Positions 7,585 through 16,828 are shown, numbered from the stretch's first letter. The stretch: 37,558 bases of DNA from Myxococcus llanfairpwllgwyngyllgogerychwyrndrobwllllantysiliogogogochensis (GCF_006636215.1 NZ_VIFM01000094.1:1-37558), one strand, 5' to 3'. A program made the numbers and translations. The notes: a model not told the origin generated them from the letters alone.

Positions 7585-9555
7585 CTACGGAGTCAGGCTG
7601 CTGGTCTGCGGGTAGAGGCGCGCGGCGCCCTGGAAGGGCGCGAGAACACGGTGCTCCTCGCGTCCCGCCACGGCCAGCGCCCACAGCGGGAAGACGCGCA
7701 GATAGGCGTCGTAGTGGATGGCGCAGGTGCGATTGAAGACGCCCGCCCGTGGCTCTGGTGGCCATCGGCCGTCACCGTCCTGTCGCGCGCGCAGCCACGA
7801 CACTCCCCGGCGAGTGGCCTCCGATTCGCCCTCTCCGGCGGCCATGAGTGACAGCAGTGCCCACGAGGTCGTCACCGCGTGTCCCGTCGGCCCGTCCACC
7901 CAGCGACGCTCGCGACAGCTCTGGACGGTCTCACTCCAGGAGCCGTCCTCGCGCTGATGGTCTTCGAGGAAGCGGACCGCCCGGCGCAGCGCGGGGTCTC
8001 CAGCCCGGACGCCACCGGCCACGAGGCCCGTCACCGCGAACCACGTGCCATAGCTGAAGCACACTCCCCAAGCGCCCTCCCAACTTCCGTCCGGCCGCTG
8101 CGTGCGACGAAGGAAGTCCACGCCTCGTGTGATGGCTCGACCCACAGGCGCCGAGGGGTGTGCCCCGCGCCACGCGATAAGGGCCTGGACACAGGCGGAG
8201 GTGCACTCCACGTAGCTTGCGTCCACCATGATGCCGGCGAACACGTCCGAGGGATTGAGCCGCTCCAGCCAGCGAGGGCCTCGCATGCGTTCATAGGTGG
8301 CCCAGCCTCCGTCACGATTCTGGAGCGAGAGGATGAACTCCACGGCCTGCGCCAGTCGCTCGCGAGGGACGCGGTTGAGCCCCAGCGGCTCCAGCAGCAG
8401 ACACGCCTTCAGCGCCTCCGCGGTGCAGTCACTGATGGGCCAGCCGTGGGCGCGGGTGCTGAAGGGCCAGCCCCCCCGGCTCGGGTGTCGGTAGTTGCGC
8501 GCGGCGCGAGGCGAGTCTTCCAGCACCTGCTCGGACTCGAGGAAGCGCGCGGCTCGCGAGAGGGTGTCCCGTGCTTGCGCGTCGCCCGACGCCACCAGCG
8601 CCTGGACCGCGAACGCGGTGTCCCAGAGCTGCGAGGAGTTGTAGCCATTGAACGTCACGCCTTCAGTCGTGCGCTGGAGGTAGTCCGGCAGTTGCTCCAG
8701 GTGGGCGCGCACCTCGGGGCCATCGGGGCGGGCGATGTGCCAGACCACGGCGTTGAGCACCTTGTTGATGGGCCCGATGCAGATGGAGTGCGTGGCCTCG
8801 TCCTCCCCGCGAATCAGCTCCAGCGACTCCTCCATCGCGCGGGCGCGGAGCCGCCTGGAATGAAACCGCTCATGAATCCCGAGCACGCGGTTCACGGCGC
8901 GCAGCCACGCACTGCGCGGAGTGTAGGCATCGGTGGCGGCCACCCTGTTTCGCGCCGCCTTCCAGTCCACGTCCTCATAGGGCAGGGGATACAGCTCGCG
9001 ACGCAGCGCGGCCAGCAGGGGTGTCTCCGTGGCGCGCGCCCGGCGGCCATAGAGCCAGCCCATGGGCAGGTACACCATGCGGCAGTGGCACCACAGCCGC
9101 GATGGATGGAACGGCAGCGCGCGCGGCAACAACCACAGTTCCGGCGGCGTGGGGGCAAGCCCGTCGTATTCGTAGAGGCCCAACAGCGCGAGGATGAACT
9201 TGCCCCAGGAGCCGCTGCCCAGCGGCCCACCGCGAGGGAGGAACCAGTCCCGCGCGCGCAAGAGGCCCGGGTCATCGGCGTCGATGCCCAACAGCCGCAG
9301 CGTCACGTAGTTGAGCACCGTCGTGAAGACGAGGCTCGGTGACTCCACGTCCAGTCCCCAGCCTCCGTCCGCGTTCTGGTGATGGCGAAGGTAGGCGAGC
9401 AAACCCTCGCGGGTGCGCGTGTCCGGAGCACGTCCCATCACATACAGCCCGGCCACATACACCGGGCTCAAGAAGAGAGGCCCGCTGTAGTCTCCCTTCC
9501 AGGAGCCATCCGCCTCCTGGGTCCGGGCAAGCACGTCGCGGGCCCGCTGAATCAT
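7585..9555 (-). CDS. Oxidosqualene cyclase (lanosterol/cycloartenol synthase family)
   Basis: 656 residues. It cyclises 2,3-oxidosqualene to a sterol-type tetracycle. Diagnostic features: the catalytic-acid motif DCTAE in HGWPISDCTAEALK, as in oxidosqualene cyclases, instead of the DxDDTA of squalene-hopene cyclases; the WCHCRMVYLPMGWLYG block; several QW repeats (QNRDGGW, QRPDGSW, QREDGSW); and YVECTS followed by CFSYGTWF. It is shorter at the N-terminus than eukaryotic enzymes (about 750) but near the size of bacterial ones. Its ATG overlaps the stop of the squalene synthase gene by 4 bp (ATGA), so the two are co-translated. Whether the product is lanosterol, cycloartenol or another triterpenol cannot be decided by eye. 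Confidence 0.93.
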   Translation of the reverse strand: MIQRARDVLARTQEADGSWKGDYSGPLFLSPVYVAGLYVMGRAPDTRTREGLLAYLRHHQNADGGWGLDVESPSLVFTTVLNYVTLRLLGIDADDPGLLRARDWFLPRGGPLGSGSWGKFILALLGLYEYDGLAPTPPELWLLPRALPFHPSRLWCHCRMVYLPMGWLYGRRARATETPLLAALRRELYPLPYEDVDWKAARNRVAATDAYTPRSAWLRAVNRVLGIHERFHSRRLRARAMEESLELIRGEDEATHSICIGPINKVLNAVVWHIARPDGPEVRAHLEQLPDYLQRTTEGVTFNGYNSSQLWDTAFAVQALVASGDAQARDTLSRAARFLESEQVLEDSPRAARNYRHPSRGGWPFSTRAHGWPISDCTAEALKACLLLEPLGLNRVPRERLAQAVEFILSLQNRDGGWATYERMRGPRWLERLNPSDVFAGIMVDASYVECTSACVQALIAWRGAHPSAPVGRAITRGVDFLRRTQRPDGSWEGAWGVCFSYGTWFAVTGLVAGGVRAGDPALRRAVRFLEDHQREDGSWSETVQSCRERRWVDGPTGHAVTTSWALLSLMAAGEGESEATRRGVSWLRARQDGDGRWPPEPRAGVFNRTCAIHYDAYLRVFPLWALAVAGREEHRVLAPFQGAARLYPQTSSLTP

Positions 9556-10598
9556 CTCACCGCCTCCACCCCCTGAGCGGCTTGCGAGCAGTCCACGTAG
9601 AGCGCTCGCAGCGCGGAATCCGACGCCACTCGCTCCTGCGTGAGCAGCATCAGCGTGCGCACCGCATCCCGACCGAGCTTCACCGGCGTGGGGTCGAACA
9701 CCGCGGGATTTCCCTCCACCACGTTGAGCGTCAGCACCGCGAAGAAGAGGGGATAGAGACAGAACAGCCGGAGGCCGGGCTCCTCGGGCGGAATCGCCAG
9801 GGAGTACTCGAGCGCTTCATCCAGCTCGCGGCGCGCCACCTCCACCAGCTCCGAGTGCAGCGCCATCGCTCGCGCGCGGTGGCTCGGCAGCGCGAGCGTG
9901 GCGGGCTCGAGGCCGTAGGCGCCCATCCGGTCCAGCGGCAGCCAGCATGTTCCTCGGTCCAGGTCCTCGCGCACGTCCTTCAAGATGTTGGTGAGCTGCA
10001 GGGCCCTGCCGAACGCGGTGGCCCTCGGTTCGAGCAGGGCCTGACGTGGCGGCGTGACGAGCGGCGAGTAAGCGATGAAGAGCCCGGTCAGCATCTCGCC
10101 CACGACTCCCGCCACGCAGTAGCAATAAGCGAAGCTCGCCTGGAGGTCGGGCAACCCCACGACAGGCCCGTCGCCTCCGTACCTCCGCTGAATCTGGTTC
10201 ATCCCGTCGGTCATGATGCGCACACACCGCGCGACGTGGGGATGGACCCAGGAGGGGAGCGAGGCCAGGGTCTTCAGCACCGTGGACGTCCCCGCGACCA
10301 ATTCGACTTCCGCCTCGGGGGCGGACGCTCGCAGTGCGGCACCTGCCCGACGAGCAAAGGCCTGAGCGCGGCCTTCCCAACCCGGCTTCAGCTCCACGAG
10401 GCTCGCCAGCTCCTCGAACAGCGCCTCCTGGAACGGCAGGCGGGCTTCATCCTCCAGCGTGTCCGCGATGCGGCACAGCAGGTAGGCCACCGTGACGGCG
10501 AGGTCCAGGGGCTCGGGCAGCAAGGGGATGTTCAGCGCGAACGTCCGGGAGACCCGGGGTAGCACCGTTCGGCAGAACGACTCTTCCAGAGCAACCAT
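9552..10598 (-). CDS. Squalene synthase (squalene/phytoene synthase family)
   Basis: 348 residues. It joins two farnesyl diphosphates to squalene. Motifs: SRTFALNIPLLP at the N-terminus, first Asp-rich motif DTLED, second Asp-rich motif in NILKDVREDLDRG, and YCYCVAGVVGEML in the core. The SRTFALNIPLLP and YCYCVAG pattern fits farnesyl-diphosphate farnesyltransferase better than phytoene synthase. The ATG at 10598 has GGAGG 5 bp upstream; an in-frame GTG four codons earlier is less likely. The downstream cyclase gene overlaps by 4 bp, and a squalene-epoxidase-like gene is divergent with fewer than 65 bp between starts. The context strongly supports squalene rather than phytoene as product. Confidence 0.9.
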   Translation of the reverse strand: MVALEESFCRTVLPRVSRTFALNIPLLPEPLDLAVTVAYLLCRIADTLEDEARLPFQEALFEELASLVELKPGWEGRAQAFARRAGAALRASAPEAEVELVAGTSTVLKTLASLPSWVHPHVARCVRIMTDGMNQIQRRYGGDGPVVGLPDLQASFAYCYCVAGVVGEMLTGLFIAYSPLVTPPRQALLEPRATAFGRALQLTNILKDVREDLDRGTCWLPLDRMGAYGLEPATLALPSHRARAMALHSELVEVARRELDEALEYSLAIPPEEPGLRLFCLYPLFFAVLTLNVVEGNPAVFDPTPVKLGRDAVRTLMLLTQERVASDSALRALYVDCSQAAQGVEAVR

Positions 10599-10645
10599 GG
10601 CTTCCTCCACTGCGTCATGTCGTGTCCATGACTAGTTGTTGCGTC

Positions 10646-12067
10646 ATGGGGGTGGCCTGCGTGCGGGACGTCGACGTGGTGATTGCGGGGGGCGGCCCCG
10701 CGGGGTGCGCGGTGGCGGCGGCGCTCGCCGAGCTGGGGCTGTCCGTCCTGCTGGTCGACGCGGGCGTGGACCGCCACAAGCAACTCTCCGGCGAGCTGCT
10801 CCACCCCACCGGGGTGCGTGACTTGCGCAGCCTCGGCTTCGGTGACGTCGTGGACGCGTGGACCTCGCAACCCGTGCGAGGCTTCGCGGTTCTCTTCTCC
10901 GCGCCCGAGCGCACCGTCGTCCTTCCCTATGGACACGGCGCCACCGGGGTGTCGCTGGAGCACGCCACGCTCACCGTTCCCCTGTTGGAGGCGGTGGCCC
11001 GGCGTCCTGGCGTCACCCTTCAGGCCCACTCTCGCGTGACGGCCGTGGAGCAGAATGACGCGCACGGTGTGCGCCTTCGCTTCTCCCACGACGGTGTCGA
11101 GCACACGGTGCGCGCCCGACTGCTGGTGGCCGCGGACGGACGCGCGTCGCCCGTCCGGAGGATGGTGGGCATCGCCGAGCGCTTCACGCGCATCTCCACC
11201 ATGCTGGGCGTCACGGTGGACAGCGCCTGTCTGCCCCACCCCGACCATGGACATCAGTTCGTCGGCGGCTCCGTCTACGCGCTGGCCTACGCCATCCAGC
11301 CCGGTGTGGCGCGGGTGATGGTGGACCTGCCGTTGGGCAGCACCGCGGCGACGTTGAAGGCCCAGCCGGAGCTGCTGCGCACGCTGCCCCCCGCGCTGCG
11401 CTCGGAGATTCTCCAGTCGCTGAAGGGGCCACTGGCTCCGCGCATGGCGTCCAACGACGACCGGCTCGCGGAGACCGTGCGGAGGGGGAGCGCCGTGCTG
11501 GTGGGCGACGCCGCTTCGTGTTGCCATCCCCTCACCGGTAGCGGCATGGCCTCGTGCTTCCACGATGCGCGCGCGCTCCAGGAGGCGATGCGCCGCCACC
11601 CGGAGGACCTCCCTCGCGCGCTCGAACGCTACGCACGGGAGCGGCGGCCGGCCCAGCGCACCCGTGTCGCGCTGGCCTCCGCGCTCTACGACGCTTGCGC
11701 CGGTCAGGACGAAGGCATGCGCGCGTTGCGCCTGGGATTGCTGCACTACTGGGAGCACAGCCCGAGGGGCGCCAGCGCCTCCATGGCCCTGCTCGCCTCC
11801 GAGGAGTCGCGCATGCGGGTGATGGCGCGCGAGTACCTGTGCGTCGTCGGCCATGGCCTGGTGGCGATGCGCTCGTCGCGCCGTCAGGAAGGTCGCCTCC
11901 GAGCCACCGTGCCGTTGCTGCGCTCGGTCGGACCGCCCCTGAGGGATGCCGTGGCGAGCACGGTGGAGCAGGTGGGGAGCTGGTGGCATCGCCGCGTCCG
12001 CCGCCCCGTCTACACGCTGGCCCGCTCGGGCTGGGTGTCACCCAGGCGCGCCTTCGCATCCAACTGA
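10646..12067 (+). CDS. FAD-dependent squalene monooxygenase (squalene epoxidase-like)
   Basis: About 473 residues. The N-terminal dinucleotide fold is DVVIAGGGPAGCAVA. A GELLHPTG motif matches the GELLQPGG of squalene epoxidases, and the second FAD motif GDAASCCHPLTGSGM matches the GDA...HPLTGGGM signature. It should convert squalene to 2,3-oxidosqualene, the substrate of the neighbouring cyclase. The start is uncertain: ATG at 10628, ATG at 10646 and GTG at 10661 are all in frame; only the GTG has a G-rich stretch (GGGGTGG) at suitable distance. The last 58 bp overlap the 3' end of the convergent glycosyltransferase gene. A geranylgeranyl-reductase-type flavoprotein is the main alternative, made unlikely by the neighbours. 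Confidence 0.87.
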   Translation: MGVACVRDVDVVIAGGGPAGCAVAAALAELGLSVLLVDAGVDRHKQLSGELLHPTGVRDLRSLGFGDVVDAWTSQPVRGFAVLFSAPERTVVLPYGHGATGVSLEHATLTVPLLEAVARRPGVTLQAHSRVTAVEQNDAHGVRLRFSHDGVEHTVRARLLVAADGRASPVRRMVGIAERFTRISTMLGVTVDSACLPHPDHGHQFVGGSVYALAYAIQPGVARVMVDLPLGSTAATLKAQPELLRTLPPALRSEILQSLKGPLAPRMASNDDRLAETVRRGSAVLVGDAASCCHPLTGSGMASCFHDARALQEAMRRHPEDLPRALERYARERRPAQRTRVALASALYDACAGQDEGMRALRLGLLHYWEHSPRGASASMALLASEESRMRVMAREYLCVVGHGLVAMRSSRRQEGRLRATVPLLRSVGPPLRDAVASTVEQVGSWWHRRVRRPVYTLARSGWVSPRRAFASN

Positions 12068-13209
12068 TAGCTCCGGCCTCGCCAGTCCACCTCGCGCGAC
12101 AGCCGCGCGGACAGCGCCACGCCCGCGCCCAGCAACGGCAGCACCGCGGGCACCCAGTAGTGCCGAGGGGCGATTCGCGGCCCGTTGAAGGCCCGCTGGA
12201 GTCGCAGCTGGCTCCACACGGAGAAGCCAATCGGCACTGACGCCAGGGCCGCATGTCCCCAGGCCCGTCGCGTGACGGCCGCCGCCAGCCCTCCCCACGC
12301 AAGCCAGCCCATCACCCCGCGTATCCAGTTGGGGCGCGCGAAGTTCCAGGGCAGGCCCGCCTCCGAGAAGAGGACCCAGCGCCGGAAGATGCGCAGGAAC
12401 TCGCGCAGCTCCAGTTGTCCCGTGACGATGCGCAGGGGCGCATGGATGACGCGGTTCTTCCACCCGACCTCGTGCAGCTTGCGCCCCAGGTACATGTCAT
12501 CCACGAACTGACCGGCGGCACACCCCACGCCGCCGATGGCCTCGAGCGCTTCGCGGCGGAACACCATCAACTGCCCCATGATGAAGGGCAGCGCGCCGTC
12601 AGGCCCCGCCGCGCGCGCGACCGACGAGCCGTACCAGGCATTCACCAGGAGCCCGTAACCCACGTCCCCCGCGAGGGGCTCCTCCGCCGCCGCGTAGATG
12701 GGGGCGAACGTCGCGCCCGTCAGTGCATCCTCCAGCAGCGCGCCCACCAGCGCCGTGAGCACGCCGGGCGCGGGCCGCGTATCCGAATCACTGAAGGCCA
12801 GCAGCGTGCCCCGCGCACGCGCCACGCCCATCTGCATGGCGTTGAGTTTTCCCGTCAGTCCGGGGGGCGGCTCGCCCGCCACGAGCAGCTCCACCCGCTT
12901 CGCGCCCGTCGGGTAGGTGGCGAGCTCCTCCCGGGTGACGGCGAACGCCGGGTCCTCCTCGCTGTCGAAGACGAAGAGCACCTCCCACTCACCGGGGTAG
13001 TCCAAATCCAGCAGCGCGCGGACGTTCTGTCGCGCCTCCACATCCAGTCCCCGGATGGGACGAATGATTGTCACCGAGGGCGGCTCGAACTTCCTCGGGG
13101 ACGGGGCTGGACGCCGTCGCAGGCCGGCCATCAATCCCCGATGCCCGTGGACCAGCACACCCAGCGCCGCCGCTCCCGCCGCGACCCACGCCATGTCTCG
13201 CGTGTTCAT
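12010..13209 (-). CDS. GT21-type glycosyltransferase (ceramide glucosyltransferase / HpnI-like)
   Basis: 399 residues with an N-terminal hydrophobic helix and C-terminal membrane segments around a GT-A domain. Visible motifs: FSDSDTRP (nucleotide-sugar/metal-binding Asp residues), FVDDMYLGRKLHEVGW (acceptor-side Asp), and a downstream RRW resembling the (Q/R)xxRW motif of processive or lipid glycosyltransferases. Ceramide glucosyltransferases and the hopanoid enzyme HpnI share this layout. Beside triterpene genes, the acceptor may be a sterol or other polycyclic isoprenoid; that is inference. The ATG at 13209 has a strong GGAGGTGA 4 bp upstream and overlaps the stop of the exporter gene (ATGA). 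The 3' end overlaps the convergent epoxidase gene by 58 bp. Confidence 0.87.
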   Translation of the reverse strand: MNTRDMAWVAAGAAALGVLVHGHRGLMAGLRRRPAPSPRKFEPPSVTIIRPIRGLDVEARQNVRALLDLDYPGEWEVLFVFDSEEDPAFAVTREELATYPTGAKRVELLVAGEPPPGLTGKLNAMQMGVARARGTLLAFSDSDTRPAPGVLTALVGALLEDALTGATFAPIYAAAEEPLAGDVGYGLLVNAWYGSSVARAAGPDGALPFIMGQLMVFRREALEAIGGVGCAAGQFVDDMYLGRKLHEVGWKNRVIHAPLRIVTGQLELREFLRIFRRWVLFSEAGLPWNFARPNWIRGVMGWLAWGGLAAAVTRRAWGHAALASVPIGFSVWSQLRLQRAFNGPRIAPRHYWVPAVLPLLGAGVALSARLSREVDWRGRSYQLDAKARLGDTQPERASV

Positions 13210-15461
13210 GGCCTCACCTCCGTCCCCTCGCTCCGCGCATGCGGATGCCCATGGTGGCCAGGCCCCCACCAGTTCAGGTCCCCCATCAGTCGCATCATCG
13301 CGGGGACGATGAGCACCCGGACCAGCGTGGCATCCAGCGCCACCGCGATGGCCATGCCCAGCCCCATCGCCTTCACCACCACCACCGAAGCCAACGCGAA
13401 GGCCGCGAAGACAGCCACCATGATGGCCGCCGCGCTGGTGATGAGCCCGCCGGTCTGCTCCAGCCCCTCCGCGACCGCGTGGGTGTTGTCACCCGTGCGC
13501 AGCCATTCCTCGCGGATGCGGCTGAGCAAAAGCACCTCGTAGTCCATGGACAGACCGAACAAGGCGCAGAACAACAGGATGGGCAGGGACGGCTCGATGG
13601 GCCCGGGCTCGAAGCGCAAGAGCTGGTGCAGGTGCCCCTCCTGGAAGATCCAGACCAGGGCCCCGAACGAGCCCGCCAGCGAGAGCAGGTTCATCAACAG
13701 GGCCTTCAGGGGCAGCACCACCGAGCGCAGGAGCACGAAGAGGACGATGCACGTCATCCCCATCACGAAGCCCACGGCCGCGGGCGTGTGATGCCGCACG
13801 AAGGCCGTCGCATCCACGTCGGTGGCGGTCTGCCCGCCCACGAGCAGTCGTCCCTCTCCCACCGAGCGGTCCGCGCGCAGCGCCTTGACCAGCTCCCGCG
13901 CCTCACGACTGCTGGGGGGCGCGGACGTCAGCACCTGCAGCACCGCCACGTTGCCCGTGAGGTACGCATCCCGCGCGACGCGCAACTCCGGGGGCAACAT
14001 CTCCGCGGGCGCGGCGGCCAGTTGTTGATAGGCGGCCTTGTCCATGCCGGGCGACAGGTCCACCGCGCTCTCCACGCCCACGACTCCAGGCAGCGACGCG
14101 AACCGTCGGCTCGCGTCGTAGAGGGCGGAGGCCCGCTGCGGTGTGAACGGGTCGCCCGATGGAAACTCCACCGCCACCAGCACCCGTGTCGCGGCCTCGC
14201 GTGGGAACAGCCGGGCCAGCGTCTCCGCGCCCTGGCGGGCTTCCGTGTCGGGAGGCAGCGCGGTGATGTCCGTGGCCGCCAACTCCAGGCGCCGGAACGG
14301 CAGCCCCATGGCCAACAGGAGCGCGAGCGTGGGCAGCAGCACGAGCCAGGGATGTTTCATCACCCACGTGGCCAGCGCGTGCCACATGCCACCGCGTCCC
14401 GTGGAACGGCCGAAGGGCAGCCGTCCCTTGTCCACCCTCGGCCCCAGCCAGGAGAGCAGCGCGGGCAGGACCGTGAGCGCGAAGAGCACCGCGAAGGCCA
14501 CGACGAGCGCGCCGCCCAGTCCCATGGCGCTCAGGTACGAGCCACGAAAGAAGAGCAGTCCCGCCAGTCCCACCGTGACGGCCAGTCCGGAGAACGCCAC
14601 CGCGCGCCCCGCAGTGTCCAGGGTGCGCGTCAGCGCCTGCTCCGTCGTCAGTCCTTGCGCGAGCTCGCCTCGGAAGCGGCTCACGATGAAGAGCGAATAG
14701 TCGATGGCCACGCCCAAGCCGATGAGCGAGACGACGTTGAGCGTGTACTGCGCCATGTTGGTGACGCGCGAGAGCAACAGCACGCCCGCCACGCCACAGA
14801 GGACAGCGAGCCCGCCCACCACCAGCGGCAGCATGGCGGCCACCACCGTCCGGAACACCCACAGCAACACCAGCAGCGCCAGCGGGAAGGAGATGAGCTC
14901 CGCGCGCAGCAGGTCATGCTCCAACAACTGGTTGAGCGCGGCGAGGAAGGCCACCTTGCCGGTCAGCGTCGTGTCGAGGCGCGGGTCCTCCACGGCGGCG
15001 CGCACGGCGGGGAACGCGGCGGTGGCCTCGCGCTCACCGCCCTTGAGCCGCACCAGGGCCAGCAGGTCGTGGCCGGTGCGAGACACGAAGCGTGCGCGCA
15101 GCGCTGGCGGGGCGCCCACCGGTGACACCACCGATTCGACCTCGGGCAGGCGCTGTGCTCGCGCGAGGACGTCCGCCACGGCTTTCGTGAAGCGTGGCTC
15201 GTCCACCGTCCAGGCGTCGTGGTGGAAGATGACCGCCAGCGTCTGGTCCGTCGACCCCGCGGCGGCGGGCCGGGCCAGCGCCTCCGCCTTCGCGGCTTCG
15301 ATGCCGTCGATGGTGCCGGTGGTGAGGTGCCCTCCCTGGAGCAGCACCCAGATGGCCAGGACCAGGAACACGACGGCGCCCCCCAACACTCCGCTCCGGT
15401 GCCGGTGCACACCTCTGGCGAGCCGGGCGAACAGGGTGGGTGACGCTGTCGCGTCGCTCAT
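13206..15461 (-). CDS. MMPL/RND-family lipid exporter (HpnN-like)
   Basis: 751 residues. It has two repeated halves, each with one membrane helix, a large periplasmic loop and a five-helix bundle, about 12 helices in all. The first half carries GVAIDYSLFIVSRFR and the second GLSMDYEVLLLSRIREEW, the conserved Asp-Tyr proton-relay motifs of MMPL transporters. HpnN, an RND protein that moves hopanoids to the outer membrane, has this architecture but is somewhat longer. Lying between HMG-CoA reductase and a lipid glycosyltransferase with 4-bp overlaps on both sides, it probably transports the isoprenoid lipid made here. The ATG at 15461 is set by the overlap with the upstream stop; its Shine-Dalgarno is weak, consistent with coupling. 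A longer upstream extension lacks family character. Confidence 0.9.
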   Translation of the reverse strand: MSDATASPTLFARLARGVHRHRSGVLGGAVVFLVLAIWVLLQGGHLTTGTIDGIEAAKAEALARPAAAGSTDQTLAVIFHHDAWTVDEPRFTKAVADVLARAQRLPEVESVVSPVGAPPALRARFVSRTGHDLLALVRLKGGEREATAAFPAVRAAVEDPRLDTTLTGKVAFLAALNQLLEHDLLRAELISFPLALLVLLWVFRTVVAAMLPLVVGGLAVLCGVAGVLLLSRVTNMAQYTLNVVSLIGLGVAIDYSLFIVSRFRGELAQGLTTEQALTRTLDTAGRAVAFSGLAVTVGLAGLLFFRGSYLSAMGLGGALVVAFAVLFALTVLPALLSWLGPRVDKGRLPFGRSTGRGGMWHALATWVMKHPWLVLLPTLALLLAMGLPFRRLELAATDITALPPDTEARQGAETLARLFPREAATRVLVAVEFPSGDPFTPQRASALYDASRRFASLPGVVGVESAVDLSPGMDKAAYQQLAAAPAEMLPPELRVARDAYLTGNVAVLQVLTSAPPSSREARELVKALRADRSVGEGRLLVGGQTATDVDATAFVRHHTPAAVGFVMGMTCIVLFVLLRSVVLPLKALLMNLLSLAGSFGALVWIFQEGHLHQLLRFEPGPIEPSLPILLFCALFGLSMDYEVLLLSRIREEWLRTGDNTHAVAEGLEQTGGLITSAAAIMVAVFAAFALASVVVVKAMGLGMAIAVALDATLVRVLIVPAMMRLMGDLNWWGPGHHGHPHARSEGTEVRP

Positions 15462-16801
15462 GGCGCGGGGACTTCCTGGAACGATGCGAGGATTTCGCGC
15501 GCCGTATCCACCTTGACGCTGCCGCGCTCCACCAGCAGCAGCGCCACCTTCTCCACGTCCACGCCGCGCGCGCCCGCCGTCACCGCGACGCACCGGGCAT
15601 GCAGCGCCATGTGCCCCTTCTGGATTCCCACCGAGCCCAGCGCGCGCACCGCCGCGAAGTTCTGCGCCAGCCCCACCGCCGCGAACACCATGGCCAGCTC
15701 TCGCACATTGGTGACGCGCAGGAGCTTGAGCCCGAGCTGCGCGCCGGGGTGCACCTTGATGGGGCCGCCCACCATGCCCAGCGCGAGCGGCAGCTCGATG
15801 CGGCCCACCAGGTGGCCCTGCTCCAGCGTCCAGCGGGACAGCGGCCCGTAGCGGCCCCCTCGGCACGCATAGGCATGCGCGCCCGCTTCGATGGCCCGCC
15901 AGTCCTGGCCCGTGGCGATGGCCACCGCATCAATCCCGTTCATCACGCCCTTGTTGTGGGTCGCCGCGCGGTAGGGGTCCGCCTCCGCGAAGCGGCTCGC
16001 CTGGAGGATGCCCTCGGCGATGTCCTCACCCGGCAGGCCGAAGTCCGCCAGCGCCGCCAGCGGGATGCGACAGGAGGCCCGCGCCAGTCGCTGGTCGGCG
16101 AGGTTGGACAGGATGCGCACGAAGACGCGGCCGCCGGTGAGCTGCTCGATGAGCGGCGCGACACCCTCCGCCATGGTGTTGATGAGGTTGGCGCCCATGG
16201 CCTCCTTCGTGTCGACCAGCAGGTGGACGATGAAGAGCGGCTCGCCCTGGGGCCCTTCGGGCGCGGGGAGGATGCGCACCTGCACGTCGCGCGCGCCGCC
16301 GCCTCGCCGCTCGAGCGCGGGGTGGAAGCTGTTGGCGAGGGCGAGCAGGTGCTCCCGCCCCGCCAGCAGCCGCGAGCGAGCGACCTCGGGCGTGCCATAG
16401 CGGGTGAGCTGCACCTGGCCAATCATCATCGAGGCGTCCGCGTCGGCGGTGAACCCACCGGCCTCACGCACCACCTTCGCGGCGAAGGACACCGCGGCGA
16501 CGACGGACGGCTCCTCCACGGCCATGGGCACCAGGTGGTCGCGCCCGTTGACGGTGAGGTTCAGCCCCAGGCCCAGCGGCAGGGCGAACACGCCCACCGC
16601 GTTTTCGATCATCTGGTTGACGACGTCGAAGGTCGGCGCGCCCAGTGCCCTGAGCACCTGCAGTTCCTCCGGTGAGACATCTCCGCGCAATGCCAGTTCC
16701 CGCCAGCGCTCATCCACGGTGCGGCGGTGGAAACCTGGCAGGCGAGAGGACAGTGTGCCCGGTTGGACTTGCGGCAATCCCTCGTCCACCACTTCCGACA
16801 T
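15458..16801 (-). CDS. mvaA: Hydroxymethylglutaryl-CoA reductase, class II-like
   Basis: 447 residues. It reduces (or can oxidise) between HMG-CoA and mevalonate. Motifs in order: ENAVGVF with the catalytic Glu, VEEPSVVAA, EAMGANLINTM, THNKGVMNGIDAVAIATGQD with the catalytic Lys, GMVGGPIKVHP, and GIQKGHMALHAR with the catalytic His. The length and the absence of membrane segments fit bacterial class II enzymes. It is first in an operon with the MMPL exporter and glycosyltransferase, joined by ATGA overlap, and would feed mevalonate to isoprenoid units used for squalene next door. Poly-G lies 5 bp before the ATG at 16801. A dyad at 16829-16849 lies just upstream. Confidence 0.94.
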   Translation of the reverse strand: MSEVVDEGLPQVQPGTLSSRLPGFHRRTVDERWRELALRGDVSPEELQVLRALGAPTFDVVNQMIENAVGVFALPLGLGLNLTVNGRDHLVPMAVEEPSVVAAVSFAAKVVREAGGFTADADASMMIGQVQLTRYGTPEVARSRLLAGREHLLALANSFHPALERRGGGARDVQVRILPAPEGPQGEPLFIVHLLVDTKEAMGANLINTMAEGVAPLIEQLTGGRVFVRILSNLADQRLARASCRIPLAALADFGLPGEDIAEGILQASRFAEADPYRAATHNKGVMNGIDAVAIATGQDWRAIEAGAHAYACRGGRYGPLSRWTLEQGHLVGRIELPLALGMVGGPIKVHPGAQLGLKLLRVTNVRELAMVFAAVGLAQNFAAVRALGSVGIQKGHMALHARCVAVTAGARGVDVEKVALLLVERGSVKVDTAREILASFQEVPAP

Positions 16802-16828
16802 AGACGCCCCCCATTGCTCTGCCCGTCA

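Noticed and set aside
7879..9342. Long plus-strand open frame opposite the cyclase
   Set aside because: Arg/His/Gln-rich product without domains; the minus strand encodes the cyclase motifs.
7585..9555. Squalene-hopene cyclase as the identity of the cyclase
   Set aside because: The DxDDTA motif is absent and the DCTAE motif of oxidosqualene cyclases is present, next to an epoxidase-like gene.
9552..10598. Phytoene synthase as the identity of the squalene synthase-like gene
   Set aside because: Motif spelling and the adjacent cyclase and epoxidase favour squalene; no carotenoid genes are nearby.
10532..11989. Long minus-strand open frame opposite the epoxidase
   Set aside because: Antisense shadow with no recognisable domain and a His/Arg/Gly-rich product.
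13068..15125. 685-codon plus-strand open frame opposite the MMPL exporter
   Set aside because: Gln/Arg/His-rich shadow; the exporter frame has clear membrane helices and conserved motifs.
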